From NCBI RefSeq assembly GCF_025821625.1, contig NZ_JACKSH010000187.1:1-64000 (forward strand): 64,000 nt of DNA, read 5' to 3'. Every line of letters starts with the position of its first letter. Position 1 is the first letter of the stretch. Position numbers and translations under genes: made by a program. The notes beneath the pieces were generated by a model. The model did no database searches. It was not told the DNA's origin and worked only from the letters and a program-made list of their open reading frames with translations. Shown in pieces: positions 17,219-26,193 of this stretch. The stretch is from Mycolicibacterium pyrenivorans (GTDB taxonomy: Bacteria; Actinomycetota; Actinomycetes; Mycobacteriales; Mycobacteriaceae).

Positions 17219-17884
17219 ATGTCGGTGCCCCAGCGAAATTCGTCCAAGAAGCAGACCGCCGTCGAGGTCGCGGCGGTCCGCCGACCGCGTGGCGAGGCGC
17301 GGCGGCTGCTGCTCGACGCCGCCCGCGAACTCTTCGCCCGCAGGGACTACCGCGCCACTACGACCCGGGAGATCGCCGAGGCCGCCGGCGTCAGCGAGTA
17401 CCTGCTGTTCCGCCATTTCGGCTCCAAGGCAGGCCTTTTCCGTGAGGCCCTCGTCGTGCCGTTCACAAGTTTCCTCGACGAGTTCCGCACCACCTGGCAG
17501 TCGGTCGTCCCCGAGGAGACCGACGAGCAGGAGCTCTCCCGACAGTTCGTCGGCCAGCTCTACGACGTGCTCGTCGAACACCAAGGCCTGCTGCTCACCC
17601 TGGTCGCCGCGGACGGGCTCAGCGACGACGACATCGAGGCCTCGGGCATCGCGGACATCCGGAGAGCGCTCAGCGTGCTCGGCCAGATCAGCGCCGAGGG
17701 GATGCGGCTGCGCGGAATGCGCTCGAATCAGCCTGACCTGCCCGCACACTCGACCGTCGCGATGATCGTCGGCATGGTCGCGCTGCGCTCGACGTTCTTC
17801 GGCAGCACTCCGCCGCCGCGCGAGGCCATCGTCGACGAACTCGTCCAGGCGATCCTGCACGGCTTCCTCCACCGCCCCGACTGA
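17219..17884 (+). CDS. TetR/AcrR family transcriptional regulator
   Basis: A 221-residue regulator with the TetR DNA-binding domain at residues about 27-72 (LLLDAARELFARRDYRATTT, EIAEAAGVSEYLLFRHFGSK). Start ATG 17219 is 5 bases after another in-frame-free ATG. It is divergent from the AveC-like/P450 operon, with an 18-bp palindrome between. It converges on the mycofactocin-type SDR gene with 3 bp between the stops. Confidence 0.9.
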   Translation: MSVPQRNSSKKQTAVEVAAVRRPRGEARRLLLDAARELFARRDYRATTTREIAEAAGVSEYLLFRHFGSKAGLFREALVVPFTSFLDEFRTTWQSVVPEETDEQELSRQFVGQLYDVLVEHQGLLLTLVAADGLSDDDIEASGIADIRRALSVLGQISAEGMRLRGMRSNQPDLPAHSTVAMIVGMVALRSTFFGSTPPPREAIVDELVQAILHGFLHRPD

Positions 17885-17887
17885 GCC

Positions 17888-18766
17888 CTAGCCCCCGGGT
17901 CCGTTGGGCCACTTGAGCAACGAGCCGGCATCGACGCGGATGTGCTGACCGGTGATGTAACGGCTGTCGTCACTGGCCAGGAACACCCCGAGGTTGGCCA
18001 TGTCCTCCGGTTCGATGTACGGGATCGGCATGGCCTGGAACAGATTGAACAGCGGCTCGGCGTCTTCGCGGGTCGGCGTCTTGCCCTCGGCCTTCAGGTC
18101 GGGGCGAAACACGCCGTACATGCCCTCGTTCTGCAGCAGATGGGTGTTGCAGTTCGTCGGATGGATCGCGTTGACGCGGATCATCCGTGACGCCAGGTGA
18201 AGACACATCTCGTCGACGTACTCCATCACGATGCGCTTGCTCCACCCGTACCCGGCGCCGCCGGGGCCCATGTCCGGGCTGGTGGTGGTGCCGCGGATCA
18301 TGCCCGCCGTCGACCCGGTGACGATGATCGACGCGCCGTCGGGCAGATGCGGAATTGCCACTGCCACAGTGTTCATCACGCCCACCAGGTCGACGTCGCT
18401 GGCGTCGACAAACCCCATCGGGTCCGGGTTGCCCATCGCCATCGGCAGGATGCCCGCGTTCGCGACGACGACGTCGATCTTGCCCAGGTCAGCCACCCCC
18501 GCCTCGACCGCGTCGCGCAGTTCATGGCGCTCACGAACGTCGGCGACCCTGGCCACGACCCGGCGTCCGATCTCCTTGACCGAACGCTCGGTCTCGGCCA
18601 GGTCCTCGGGAGTCGCCAACGGATAGGGGTTGGAAGGGATGTCACGGCAGATGTCGACCGCGATGATGTCAGCGCCCTCCCTGGCCATCGCGATTGCGTG
18701 GGCCCGTCCCTGCCCTCGCGCCGCTCCGGTGATGAAGGCGACCTTGCCTTCGAGTTTTCCGGTCAT
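17888..18766 (-). CDS. Mycofactocin-coupled SDR family oxidoreductase
   Basis: A 292-residue short-chain dehydrogenase. TGAARGQGRAHAIAMAREGAD is the nucleotide-binding motif, NAGIL follows, and catalytic Ser...YGWSK is present. After the second strand it has the insertion DICRDIPSNPYPLATPEDL, which marks the subfamily that holds NAD tightly and hands electrons to mycofactocin. The genome is therefore expected to carry the mft cluster elsewhere. ATG 18766 overlaps the P450 stop (ATGA), so it is translated with the two P450s and probably oxidises their alcohol products. Confidence 0.87.
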   Translation of the reverse strand: MTGKLEGKVAFITGAARGQGRAHAIAMAREGADIIAVDICRDIPSNPYPLATPEDLAETERSVKEIGRRVVARVADVRERHELRDAVEAGVADLGKIDVVVANAGILPMAMGNPDPMGFVDASDVDLVGVMNTVAVAIPHLPDGASIIVTGSTAGMIRGTTTSPDMGPGGAGYGWSKRIVMEYVDEMCLHLASRMIRVNAIHPTNCNTHLLQNEGMYGVFRPDLKAEGKTPTREDAEPLFNLFQAMPIPYIEPEDMANLGVFLASDDSRYITGQHIRVDAGSLLKWPNGPGG

Positions 18767-20043
18767 CGGCTCACCTTTCCGAACGTGATGTGCAGTTCGC
18801 TGAGTCCGCGCATGATGAACGTCGGCTCGTAATCGAACCGCCGGGCCCCGGCGGGCCCGTGGTGCTCCTCGGAGATCCTGATGTCCTTCATGCGATCGAG
18901 GATTCGCTCCAGCGAGATACGGCCCTCGGCGCGGGCCAGCGGTGCTCCCGGGCATGAGTGCGCTCCCCGGATGAAGGCGATCTGTTCCCGCACGTTCTGC
19001 CGGTCGGCCCGGAACTCGTTCGGACCGGCAAACTTTCGTTCGTCACGGTTGCAGGCACCGGGGAGCAGCATCACGGTAGTGCCTGCAGGTACGTCGACAT
19101 CTCCGATAGTCGTCGATGTCCGCGCCATCCGGAAGTGCGACTTGACCGGGCTCTCCAGGCGCAGGGTCTCCTCGAGGAAGGCCGGGATCTTGCTGCGGTC
19201 CTCTCGGAGCATGGATTCGAACCCGGGGTTGTCTGCGATGAACCGGACCGCGGAGCTGACGAGCTTCGTCGTTGTCTCGGTTCCCGCGGCGAAGAGGAAC
19301 GTCGACAGGTTCATGACGTCGTCGATGTCAGGGGTCGACCCGTCTTCATGCTTGGCCTGCGCAAGTTCGGTCAGCACGTCCTCGCGGGGCTCACGCCTGC
19401 GGTCCGCGATGTAGCCGTGGAACTTCTCGTTGAGCCATTCCAACGGATTATGCGATGTCGGCGCCTCCTTGCCCAACTCTCCGACCGTCTCCCCCGCGAA
19501 CACCGCCTTGAACTCCTCATGGTCCTCTGCCGGCACGCCGAGTAGGTCGGCGATCACCAAGAGCGAGAACGGCTTTGCGTAGTCTCCGAGGAATTCGGTT
19601 CGTCCGCGGTCGATGAAGGTGTCGAGTTGTCTATCGGCCAGGCGCCACATGAACTCCTCGTTCTCCTTGAGGCGCTTCGGTGTGATCAGCCTGCTCAACA
19701 ATCCCCGGGTACGGGTGTGGAGCGGCGGATCCTGTGAGGTGATGTGCTCGGCCATCGGGACCGCATCACGATGTTGTTCGATCAGTTCGGTCACGTCGTC
19801 GCTTTCCCCCGGCCCGAACGGCAGGCCGGAGAACGGTCCAGCCACCGATACGCACGACGAGAAGGCGGGGTTCTTGTAGACCGACAGCGCCTCTGCATAC
19901 CCGGTGACAGCCAGCACACCGAACGGAGTCGCTTGTGTCACCGGACATTTCGATCGGAGATGGTCGAAATACGGGTAGGGGTCCGGAACCAGGGACGCGT
20001 CGGTGAAGTAGTCGACGGTCTCGTAGTTGATCTGGTCGGTCAC
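18763..20043 (-). CDS. Cytochrome P450 with an altered heme-loop motif
   Basis: A 426-residue P450. I-helix AAGTETTT (252-259), K-helix E292-TLR295, and Cys364 as the heme ligand. The heme loop reads FIRGAHSCPG, so the usual FGxG start is changed to FIRG, as in some actinobacterial P450 subfamilies. It is second of two adjacent P450 genes, 3 bp after the upstream one, and overlaps the mycofactocin-type SDR by 4 bp. Start ATG 20043. Confidence 0.9.
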   Translation of the reverse strand: MTDQINYETVDYFTDASLVPDPYPYFDHLRSKCPVTQATPFGVLAVTGYAEALSVYKNPAFSSCVSVAGPFSGLPFGPGESDDVTELIEQHRDAVPMAEHITSQDPPLHTRTRGLLSRLITPKRLKENEEFMWRLADRQLDTFIDRGRTEFLGDYAKPFSLLVIADLLGVPAEDHEEFKAVFAGETVGELGKEAPTSHNPLEWLNEKFHGYIADRRREPREDVLTELAQAKHEDGSTPDIDDVMNLSTFLFAAGTETTTKLVSSAVRFIADNPGFESMLREDRSKIPAFLEETLRLESPVKSHFRMARTSTTIGDVDVPAGTTVMLLPGACNRDERKFAGPNEFRADRQNVREQIAFIRGAHSCPGAPLARAEGRISLERILDRMKDIRISEEHHGPAGARRFDYEPTFIMRGLSELHITFGKVSR

Positions 20044-20046
20044 TCA

Positions 20047-21267
20047 CTACTCCTTGATGGCATCGAACAAAACCGGCAACGACGTCGGAGATCGGAACAC
20101 CTGCCCGCGGATGTGTGGATCGTCTCCGTCGGGATCCATCCGCAGGTTCGGCAGCCGATCCAGCAGAAGCTCGACCGCCGTGCGCATTTCGAGACGCGCG
20201 AGGTGCATGCCCAGACAGACGTGCACACCGTGGCCCCAGCCGAGGCTTCCCTTGGGTGTGCGGAAGATGTTGAACTCGTCCGGGTTCTCCCAGCGATCCT
20301 CCTGCCGGTTCGTCGAGCCCAGCATCGGCAACACCGAGCACCCCGCGGGAATCTGCACTCCGCCGAGTTCGGTATCGCAGGTAGTGGTGCGGGTGATGGT
20401 CAACAGCGGCGGATTCCAGCGCACCGCCTCCTCGATGGCCTGTGGTAGCAGACTGCGGTCGGCGCGGACCGCGTTCAACTGCGTCGTATCCGTGAGCAGC
20501 GCGAAGAGCAGGTTCCCCAGCGCCCGGTAGGTCGTCTCCACGCCCGCGGGCAGCAGCAGCCGCAGGAACGAGAAGATCTCCTCGTCCGTCAGCTTCTCGC
20601 CGTCGATCTCCGCCTCTGCCAGCAGGCTGATCAGGTCCTCCTTGGGCTCGGCGCGGCGCGCCTCGAGAATCGGTGCGAAGTAGTCACACAGCGCCGCCGC
20701 AGCGGCCAAGCCCCGCTCCGGGTTCATGATCCAGCTCAGCAGCGAGATGGACCAGCGCTGGAACTGCGGGTAATCGCCCTCGGGAAGTCCCAGCAGGCCC
20801 GCGATGATTTGGCTCGGGTAGTCGAACGTGAATTCCTTGACCAGGTCGGCCTTGCCGTTCGCCGCGAACTTGTCGATCAGCTCGTTGCCGACGCGGGCGA
20901 CCAGTTCGTCCTGCCAGCGCGCCAAAGACTTCTGTGAGAACGCCTTGGACACGAGGCCACGCAGCCTGCCGTGCACCGGTTCATCCATGCCGAGCATCAC
21001 TCGCTCGCCGAGCACCGGCCCGAACGCGGCGATGACGCCCGACGATGAGAACGTCTCGTTGTCACGCAGCATCTGCTGGGCGTCCTCGTAGCGGTACACA
21101 ATGAAAACCGGCTTGCCCTCCTCGCCCGGCATGGCGGACATGTCGATCCGTTGAATCGGTTCCTCGCGACGCAACCGGGCCAACTCGGGGTAGGGATCCC
21201 GCACATCGCCGGAGACGGCGTCATCGAAGGACCCGAAGTCCTCGAGATCGTCGAACAGTTGCTCCAT
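20047..21267 (-). CDS. Cytochrome P450 (third intact copy)
   Basis: A 406-residue P450 with [11 protein letters not shown] as heme loop (Cys351), the I-helix segment [10 protein letters not shown] and the K-helix EEAVR. Sequence is clearly distinct from the two others, so this is not a recent duplicate. Start ATG 21267 with GAAGGAG upstream. It is 26 bp downstream of the aldehyde dehydrogenase and 3 bp before the next P450, within a long minus-strand operon. Confidence 0.92.
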   Translation of the reverse strand: MEQLFDDLEDFGSFDDAVSGDVRDPYPELARLRREEPIQRIDMSAMPGEEGKPVFIVYRYEDAQQMLRDNETFSSSGVIAAFGPVLGERVMLGMDEPVHGRLRGLVSKAFSQKSLARWQDELVARVGNELIDKFAANGKADLVKEFTFDYPSQIIAGLLGLPEGDYPQFQRWSISLLSWIMNPERGLAAAAALCDYFAPILEARRAEPKEDLISLLAEAEIDGEKLTDEEIFSFLRLLLPAGVETTYRALGNLLFALLTDTTQLNAVRADRSLLPQAIEEAVRWNPPLLTITRTTTCDTELGGVQIPAGCSVLPMLGSTNRQEDRWENPDEFNIFRTPKGSLGWGHGVHVCLGMHLARLEMRTAVELLLDRLPNLRMDPDGDDPHIRGQVFRSPTSLPVLFDAIKE

Positions 21268-21293
21268 GGTTGAACTCCTTCAGCCCGCCGGCA

Positions 21294-22787
21294 CTAGACG
21301 GCGGGATAGGCGACGGACTTGACTTCGGTGTACTGATGGAATCCCTCGAGACCGTTCTGACGCCCGACACCGCTGTCCTTGTAGCCACCGAACGGCGTGT
21401 CTGCCCCGTAACCCGCGGTGCCGTTGAGTCCGATGAACCCGGCGCGCAGTCGGCGCGCGACGGCCAGCGAACGCTCCAGCGAACTCGACATCACGTTGCC
21501 GGCCAGCCCGTACACGCTGTCGTTGGCGATCCTGATCGCGTCCTCTTCGTCGTCGTAGGGAATCACCGCGAGCACGGGACCGAAGATCTCCTCCTGGGCG
21601 ATGGTCATCGAGTTCTCGACATCGGTGAAAAGCGTTGGGTTGACCCAGAACCCCTTGTCGAACTGCTTCGGCGCCTCCGTGGTGCCCACCAGCAGGGTGG
21701 CGCCCTCGTCGACGCCCTTGTTGATGTAGCCGAGAATGCGCGACTGCTGCTTCGCCGAGATGACCGGACCGCAGATGGTGCCGGGGTCCTGAGGGTCACC
21801 GGCGGGGATGTTCTCGTAGAGACCCTGCAGGATCGCCACGCCCTCGTCGTATCGGGAGCGGGGCAACAACATCCTCGTCGGGGCGGCACAGCCCTGCCCT
21901 GCGTGCATCAACGGGCCGATGCCGAGGAGGCATGCGGTGTTGAAATCCGCGTCCTCCAGCACGATGGTCGCCGACTTTCCGCCCAACTCGAGGAACAGCC
22001 GCTTCATGGTCGCGGCGCCCTTCTCCATGATCCGTTTACCGACCGCGGTCGATCCTGTGAACGAGATCATGTCGACCTTGGGCGAGATCGTCAGCTCTTC
22101 GCCGACGAAGTGGTCGGATGCCGTCACCACATTCACCACCCCCGCAGGGATATCCGTCTTCTCGGCGATGAGCCTGCCGAGCCGGGTGGCGTTGAACGGT
22201 GTGTCCGGCGCGGGCTTGAGTACCACGGTGTTTCCGGTCGCCAGGGCCTGCCCCAGCTTGTTGATGGCGACCTCGAACGGGAAGTTCCACGGTGTGATGG
22301 CGCCGACCACGCCGACGGGCTCATGCCACACCTTCCGCGTGGTGTTCACCCCGGTGACGGACACGACCGTGTCGCCGAGATCCGTCTCCCAGGCGAAGGT
22401 GTCGATCAGTCTGGCCGGGTATCGCAGCCCGTCTTCGAGCGGTGCATCCAACTGCGGGCCGTGGGTGACCGCGCGGGGGGCACCCACCTCCCGGATCAGC
22501 TCCTCACGCAACTCCTCCACTTCGCCGACGATCGCCTCATGAAGCTGTTCGAGACAGCGCTTGCGGAGTTGACGATTGGTCGGCCAGTCGGTGTCGTCGA
22601 ACGACCGGCGAGCGGCGTCGATCGCCCGGTTCATGTCGGCCTTGGACGCGTCGGCCACCTCGCCGAGCACGTCCTCGTTCGCAGGGTTGATGTTGGTGAA
22701 CGTCCCCGCTTCACCGTCGACGAGCTTGCCGTCGATCAACATCCTCGACTCGAATGTGGGGTCTGCCGTTTCAGGCATTGCGCTCAC
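21294..22787 (-). CDS. NAD(P)-dependent aldehyde dehydrogenase
   Basis: A 497-residue ALDH. Catalytic Cys300 lies in GQGCAAPTR, the general base is Glu267 in [11 protein letters not shown], and the cofactor-loop motif [11 protein letters not shown] is present, as is [17 protein letters not shown]. Expected to oxidise an aldehyde made by the P450/SDR enzymes to an acid ready for CoA activation. Start ATG 22787, overlapping the end of the SDR gene by 17 bp. Confidence 0.93.
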   Translation of the reverse strand: MSAMPETADPTFESRMLIDGKLVDGEAGTFTNINPANEDVLGEVADASKADMNRAIDAARRSFDDTDWPTNRQLRKRCLEQLHEAIVGEVEELREELIREVGAPRAVTHGPQLDAPLEDGLRYPARLIDTFAWETDLGDTVVSVTGVNTTRKVWHEPVGVVGAITPWNFPFEVAINKLGQALATGNTVVLKPAPDTPFNATRLGRLIAEKTDIPAGVVNVVTASDHFVGEELTISPKVDMISFTGSTAVGKRIMEKGAATMKRLFLELGGKSATIVLEDADFNTACLLGIGPLMHAGQGCAAPTRMLLPRSRYDEGVAILQGLYENIPAGDPQDPGTICGPVISAKQQSRILGYINKGVDEGATLLVGTTEAPKQFDKGFWVNPTLFTDVENSMTIAQEEIFGPVLAVIPYDDEEDAIRIANDSVYGLAGNVMSSSLERSLAVARRLRAGFIGLNGTAGYGADTPFGGYKDSGVGRQNGLEGFHQYTEVKSVAYPAV

Positions 22788-23835
22788 TTCCCTGATTCCC
22801 GGCCTGTTTCGCGGCCGCCCGGCGCATCGCGACCTCGGCGAGACGTTGCATGACCGGCTGCGGAAGGACCTTCGCCGCGAGCACCATTGCTCTCTGTGCA
22901 GCGGTCAGGGGGTACGCACCACCGCGCATCGAGCCATGGCGGGGTATGCCCATCACGATCCGCGACATGTGATGCATAGCGGATGACGGAAGAACTCTGT
23001 TGGACGCCAACAGCATCGACGCATCGGGGCCGACGCCGCGGCGGCGGAACGCTCCGCTGTCGTCCAGTGCCTTCAGCAGACCGGGGGTGAACTTCTCCGG
23101 CGGCCTGGCGAAACTCACCGCGAACCGCCCCCGGGTGTTCATGCTCTGGTGGAGTCTGGCGTATGGACCCTCGAAGTTCCGGTCGTCGGTGGTGCCTGCG
23201 TCGGTGATGATGTCGGTGTCATAGGTTCCGGTGACCAGAATGGTGACGCCGAGCCCGAACGGCGCGATCTCACCGGCCATCGACTCGCCCCACCGCTCCA
23301 GCGCGCCTTTGGCCGCGGAATACGGTGCGATGCCGGGCTGTCCGCGAACACCGCCCGCACTGGAGACGAGCACGATGCGCCCCCGCCCCGCGGCGCGCAT
23401 GAACGGCAACAACGCCTTGGTGAGTGCGACCGGCCCCATGACATGGGTGGCGAACATGTTCTGCCACATCTCCATGTCGGCTTCCTCCACCATTCCGGCG
23501 GCGGAGATTCCGGCGTTGTGGACGATGGCATACGGTGCGCCGACGGCCTCCTCGATCGATTTGGCCGCGGCCGCGATCGACGCGGCGTCCATCAGGTCCA
23601 GTTGGGCCCCGATCAGCCTGTCGTCGCCCTCGCCGGCGCCGGTCGCCTCCCGCAGCCGAGGCATCCCCACGTCCGGGGTGCGCATCGCAGCGACCACGCG
23701 CCACCCCTCGCGATAAAGGCGCACGGACGACGCGAACCCGAGCCCGCGGGATGCACCGGTGATCACGACAACACGCTCATCGCCAGTCCGATGCTCTTCG
23801 CGCGAGCGCTCATCGCCGGTCCGATGCTCAGTCAC
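22771..23835 (-). CDS. Short-chain dehydrogenase/reductase
   Basis: A 354-residue SDR, with [19 protein letters not shown] (cofactor motif), NAGIS, catalytic Ser in VLVSSAGG, and YSAAK. The extended C-terminus is typical of mycobacterial SDRs acting on large lipids. GTG 23835 is the likely start: it overlaps the AveC-like stop by 8 bp, and the frame has no better start before the motif. The first 20 residues contain a duplicated EHRTGDER unit from a 33-bp DNA repeat and are probably not part of the fold. A truncated paralog lies at 34640-35503. Confidence 0.85.
   Translation of the reverse strand: MTEHRTGDERSREEHRTGDERVVVITGASRGLGFASSVRLYREGWRVVAAMRTPDVGMPRLREATGAGEGDDRLIGAQLDLMDAASIAAAAKSIEEAVGAPYAIVHNAGISAAGMVEEADMEMWQNMFATHVMGPVALTKALLPFMRAAGRGRIVLVSSAGGVRGQPGIAPYSAAKGALERWGESMAGEIAPFGLGVTILVTGTYDTDIITDAGTTDDRNFEGPYARLHQSMNTRGRFAVSFARPPEKFTPGLLKALDDSGAFRRRGVGPDASMLLASNRVLPSSAMHHMSRIVMGIPRHGSMRGGAYPLTAAQRAMVLAAKVLPQPVMQRLAEVAMRRAAAKQAGNQGSERNA
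23774..23829. repeat. 33-bp tandem repeat at the SDR 5' end
   Basis: Two 23-bp units (23774-23796 and 23807-23829) match at 22 of 23 positions, with a period of 33 bp or 11 codons. Translated they give EHRTGDER twice. The unit between them, 23794-23815, is identical to 17028-17049. The repeat lies in the amino terminus of the SDR gene. Confidence 0.7.
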
Positions 23836-24961
23836 TCTGGCCCTCAGTCGCACACCGCATGCTCTTAGAACCCAGTTCGACGTCAGGCCGGCCATCGGGA
23901 AGGTTGTACTGCCACGTGGACCACTTCCCCACCGAGTAGGGGCCTTCGGCGCCGTTCTCCTCGTAATAACCCTGCGGGTCGAAGACCTTCGCCTCGGGGA
24001 ACGGCCACGGACAGGCGACCGAGGTGGCCAGCCCGCTGGCCTTGATCGCCCAGAACCAGCCGCCGTAGGCGAAGTACGACACGTTGATGATCGCGAACAT
24101 CACCAGGAACGTGCCGAGCACCGGCTTGGACGGGAACAGCTTGGCCTTCGCGGCGAGCTTCTCCGCCACCGACTTCCCCGTGTCGTCGCGGTAGACGAGG
24201 ATCGCCGCCGGGATCATCACGAACGTCACCGACAGCGACTCCCACAGCAGGGGAAACTGGAAGGTGGTGCCTGGGAACAGCGTGCCGAACGGGATCGCCT
24301 GCGAGTAGATGTACAGCCCCGTGCGGACCAGGCTCACCTCCAGCATGGCATCGAAGATGAAGCCGATCACCAGGACCAGTCCGCCCAGGGTGAGCAGTGG
24401 ATGCCTGCTGACGAACGCCTCCGGACCGCGCTTGGCCTGCATTTTGCGCAGAATCCAGATCGCCGGGAAGTACGGGCCGAAGTAGAACGTCACGTATCCG
24501 AACACGATGAAGGGTTCGACGGTCGGCGACATCATGATCAGGGGCCAGGATTCCGGCCAGTGCAACAGGATCGGGTTGTACACCGCGTACGGCGACCAGT
24601 TCATGATCGGGTCCTGCCACACGATCAGCGTCGTCACCAGAACCATCAACAGGATCGGGCTGCCGGGGTTCTTCCGCCAACCCCGGATGAAGACGATGGT
24701 CAGCACCACGACCATGAGCAGGGCACCGATTTGCGGAATGACCTGGTAATGATCGAATCCCGTCAGGAACTCAACCGGACGCGGCCGGCCCTCGACATTC
24801 GGGTTCGCCACGCGCGGGTCGACGTCGAGCCGCATGACCACGAGGAACAACCCCAGGAAGCCGAGCCACGACAGCAGGGCGATGACTCGTCCCCAGTTCG
24901 GACCCTTGCCCTTCGGTACCTCCCCTCGAGTATCCGGAGGCAACGACTCCTGCAGGCTCAT
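23828..24961 (-). CDS. AveC-like (spirocyclase family) integral membrane protein, second copy
   Basis: A 377-residue polytopic membrane protein with about seven to eight helices. It shares with the copy at 16227-17015 the DPIMNW / EAPYDW segment, ESWP / PSWWP, and TFQFPLLWES / RFQYPIYDA, but it has about 40 extra N-terminal residues and a longer C-terminal tail. AveC relatives in mycobacteria have no established reaction. Start ATG 24961. It lies 27 bp after the substrate-binding protein and overlaps the SDR start by 8 bp, so it belongs to the operon feeding the P450s. Confidence 0.68.
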   Translation of the reverse strand: MSLQESLPPDTRGEVPKGKGPNWGRVIALLSWLGFLGLFLVVMRLDVDPRVANPNVEGRPRPVEFLTGFDHYQVIPQIGALLMVVVLTIVFIRGWRKNPGSPILLMVLVTTLIVWQDPIMNWSPYAVYNPILLHWPESWPLIMMSPTVEPFIVFGYVTFYFGPYFPAIWILRKMQAKRGPEAFVSRHPLLTLGGLVLVIGFIFDAMLEVSLVRTGLYIYSQAIPFGTLFPGTTFQFPLLWESLSVTFVMIPAAILVYRDDTGKSVAEKLAAKAKLFPSKPVLGTFLVMFAIINVSYFAYGGWFWAIKASGLATSVACPWPFPEAKVFDPQGYYEENGAEGPYSVGKWSTWQYNLPDGRPDVELGSKSMRCATEGQSD

Positions 24962-24988
24962 ATCGCTCCTCGCGTCCGCGGTGTCATG

Positions 24989-26104
24989 TCATTCCTCCCC
25001 GAATCGGTCGACCAGGTGCGAGTTGACGCCGTCGGCGTCGAGCGTTCGAGCGACGAGGTACCCGGAACCCATCCACGCGCGCCGCGTCCATTTGCCCAGG
25101 GACACCCGGGTTCCCGGGGCCCCCGAGGCGGCGGGCAGCATCTTGACCCGTTCCAGCGCCTCCTTGACCCCGCGCGGGCTCAGCGGGTGGGCGTCAGTGA
25201 AGGCCCGCGCCAGCGTGGCGGCAACGTCGCGGTTCACCACCGTCACGCAGAACTCGGGACGACTGCCGTCGTACTTTGCGGCGTACTGATCCAGGAAGCT
25301 CTGCCCGATCGGGTTTCCCTCGTCATACTGATCGACCCCGACCCAGCCCATGAACGCGTTCCACATGATCGGGTTGACCCACGCGTTCTGGAACGCCGTG
25401 GTGGTGAAACGCGGAGGATCCCAACCGAGGGCCTCCAGCGCGGGATTGATGAAGACGATCCCGAATCCGAAGCCCAGGTGCACGATCGCCTCGGCCTTCG
25501 CCTCGTGCAGGGTCTGCACGGCCGCGTTGATGTCCTGTGCGGTCTGTGCGATCTCGACTTCCGCGACGATCCGAATGCCTTTGCGGCGGCATGCGCTTCG
25601 CAGGTTCTTCAGGTAGCTCTCGCCGATGAGGCTCTGCTCGGCCAGCACGCCGATCTCGGTGAGCCCGCGCTTCGCGACGAGGTCCGCCAGGAAGATCGGC
25701 TCATCGGTCATCGAGCCCTGGGGGAACGCGAAGGTCCACTCGCCCAGCCAGTCGTCGGTTCCGGTGACGCTGATGGCGGGCACCTTGAATCGCTCCTCGA
25801 TCGCCTCGCGCACCGGCACGCAGTTGTCGGTGATGTTCGGACCGAAAACGACCAGACAGCCCTCGTCGACGAGTTCGCCGTAGGCATCGATGACCGCTTT
25901 GACCGAACCCTTGGGCAGGCCCTCCACCTCGCGGTAGATCATCTGCACCGGTCGGTCCAGCAGGCCCTGCTCGACGGCCTCGGAGAAGACGAGGTCGAAC
26001 GTCTGGGTGAAAGAGGCGAACAACTCCTCCGGAAAACCCGGCGGCAACGTGAAGTCCATCAGGTAGCCGACCTTGATGGGCTCCGCGGTGCTCTCGTAGG
26101 ACAT
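24989..26104 (-). CDS. Branched-chain-amino-acid-type substrate-binding protein lacking a signal peptide
   Basis: A 371-residue type-1 periplasmic-binding-protein fold (Peripla_BP_6 class). IKVGYLMDFTLPP opens the first lobe, and VVFGPNITDNCVPVREAI and VPAISVTGTDDW follow. The protein starts MSYESTAEPIKVGYL with no signal peptide or lipobox, so it should stay in the cytosol. No ABC permease or ATPase gene is near. It may sense or carry a ligand inside the cell rather than serve import. ATG 26104 follows a strong GAGGAGGT site. A heavily deleted paralog lies at 35510-36267. Confidence 0.8.
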   Translation of the reverse strand: MSYESTAEPIKVGYLMDFTLPPGFPEELFASFTQTFDLVFSEAVEQGLLDRPVQMIYREVEGLPKGSVKAVIDAYGELVDEGCLVVFGPNITDNCVPVREAIEERFKVPAISVTGTDDWLGEWTFAFPQGSMTDEPIFLADLVAKRGLTEIGVLAEQSLIGESYLKNLRSACRRKGIRIVAEVEIAQTAQDINAAVQTLHEAKAEAIVHLGFGFGIVFINPALEALGWDPPRFTTTAFQNAWVNPIMWNAFMGWVGVDQYDEGNPIGQSFLDQYAAKYDGSRPEFCVTVVNRDVAATLARAFTDAHPLSPRGVKEALERVKMLPAASGAPGTRVSLGKWTRRAWMGSGYLVARTLDADGVNSHLVDRFGEE

Positions 26105-26150
26105 CTGACCTCCTCGGCAGACGTGCTCCCTCTCAGGGATTGGCTGTTGC

Positions 26151-26166
26151 GACCTAATATTTGTTC
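26151..26166 (-). promoter_or_regulatory. Shared 16-bp operator, site a (binding-protein promoter)
   Basis: GAACAAATATTAGGTC on the minus strand, the best match to the shared motif RANCAAANATTAGGTY. It is 47 bp before the start of the substrate-binding protein gene, in the 89-bp gap after the NorQ-like gene. Confidence 0.6.
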
Positions 26167-26193
26167 TGACCCTAGCGGCGCCGCCGTGCAGGG

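Noticed and set aside
24989-26104. A functional ABC amino-acid importer
   Set aside because: No permease or ATPase genes are adjacent and the binding protein has no export signal.
26130-26142. Short inverted repeat TCCCTCTCAGGGA before the binding-protein gene as a terminator
   Set aside because: The stem is only 5 bp with no T tract; too weak to call.
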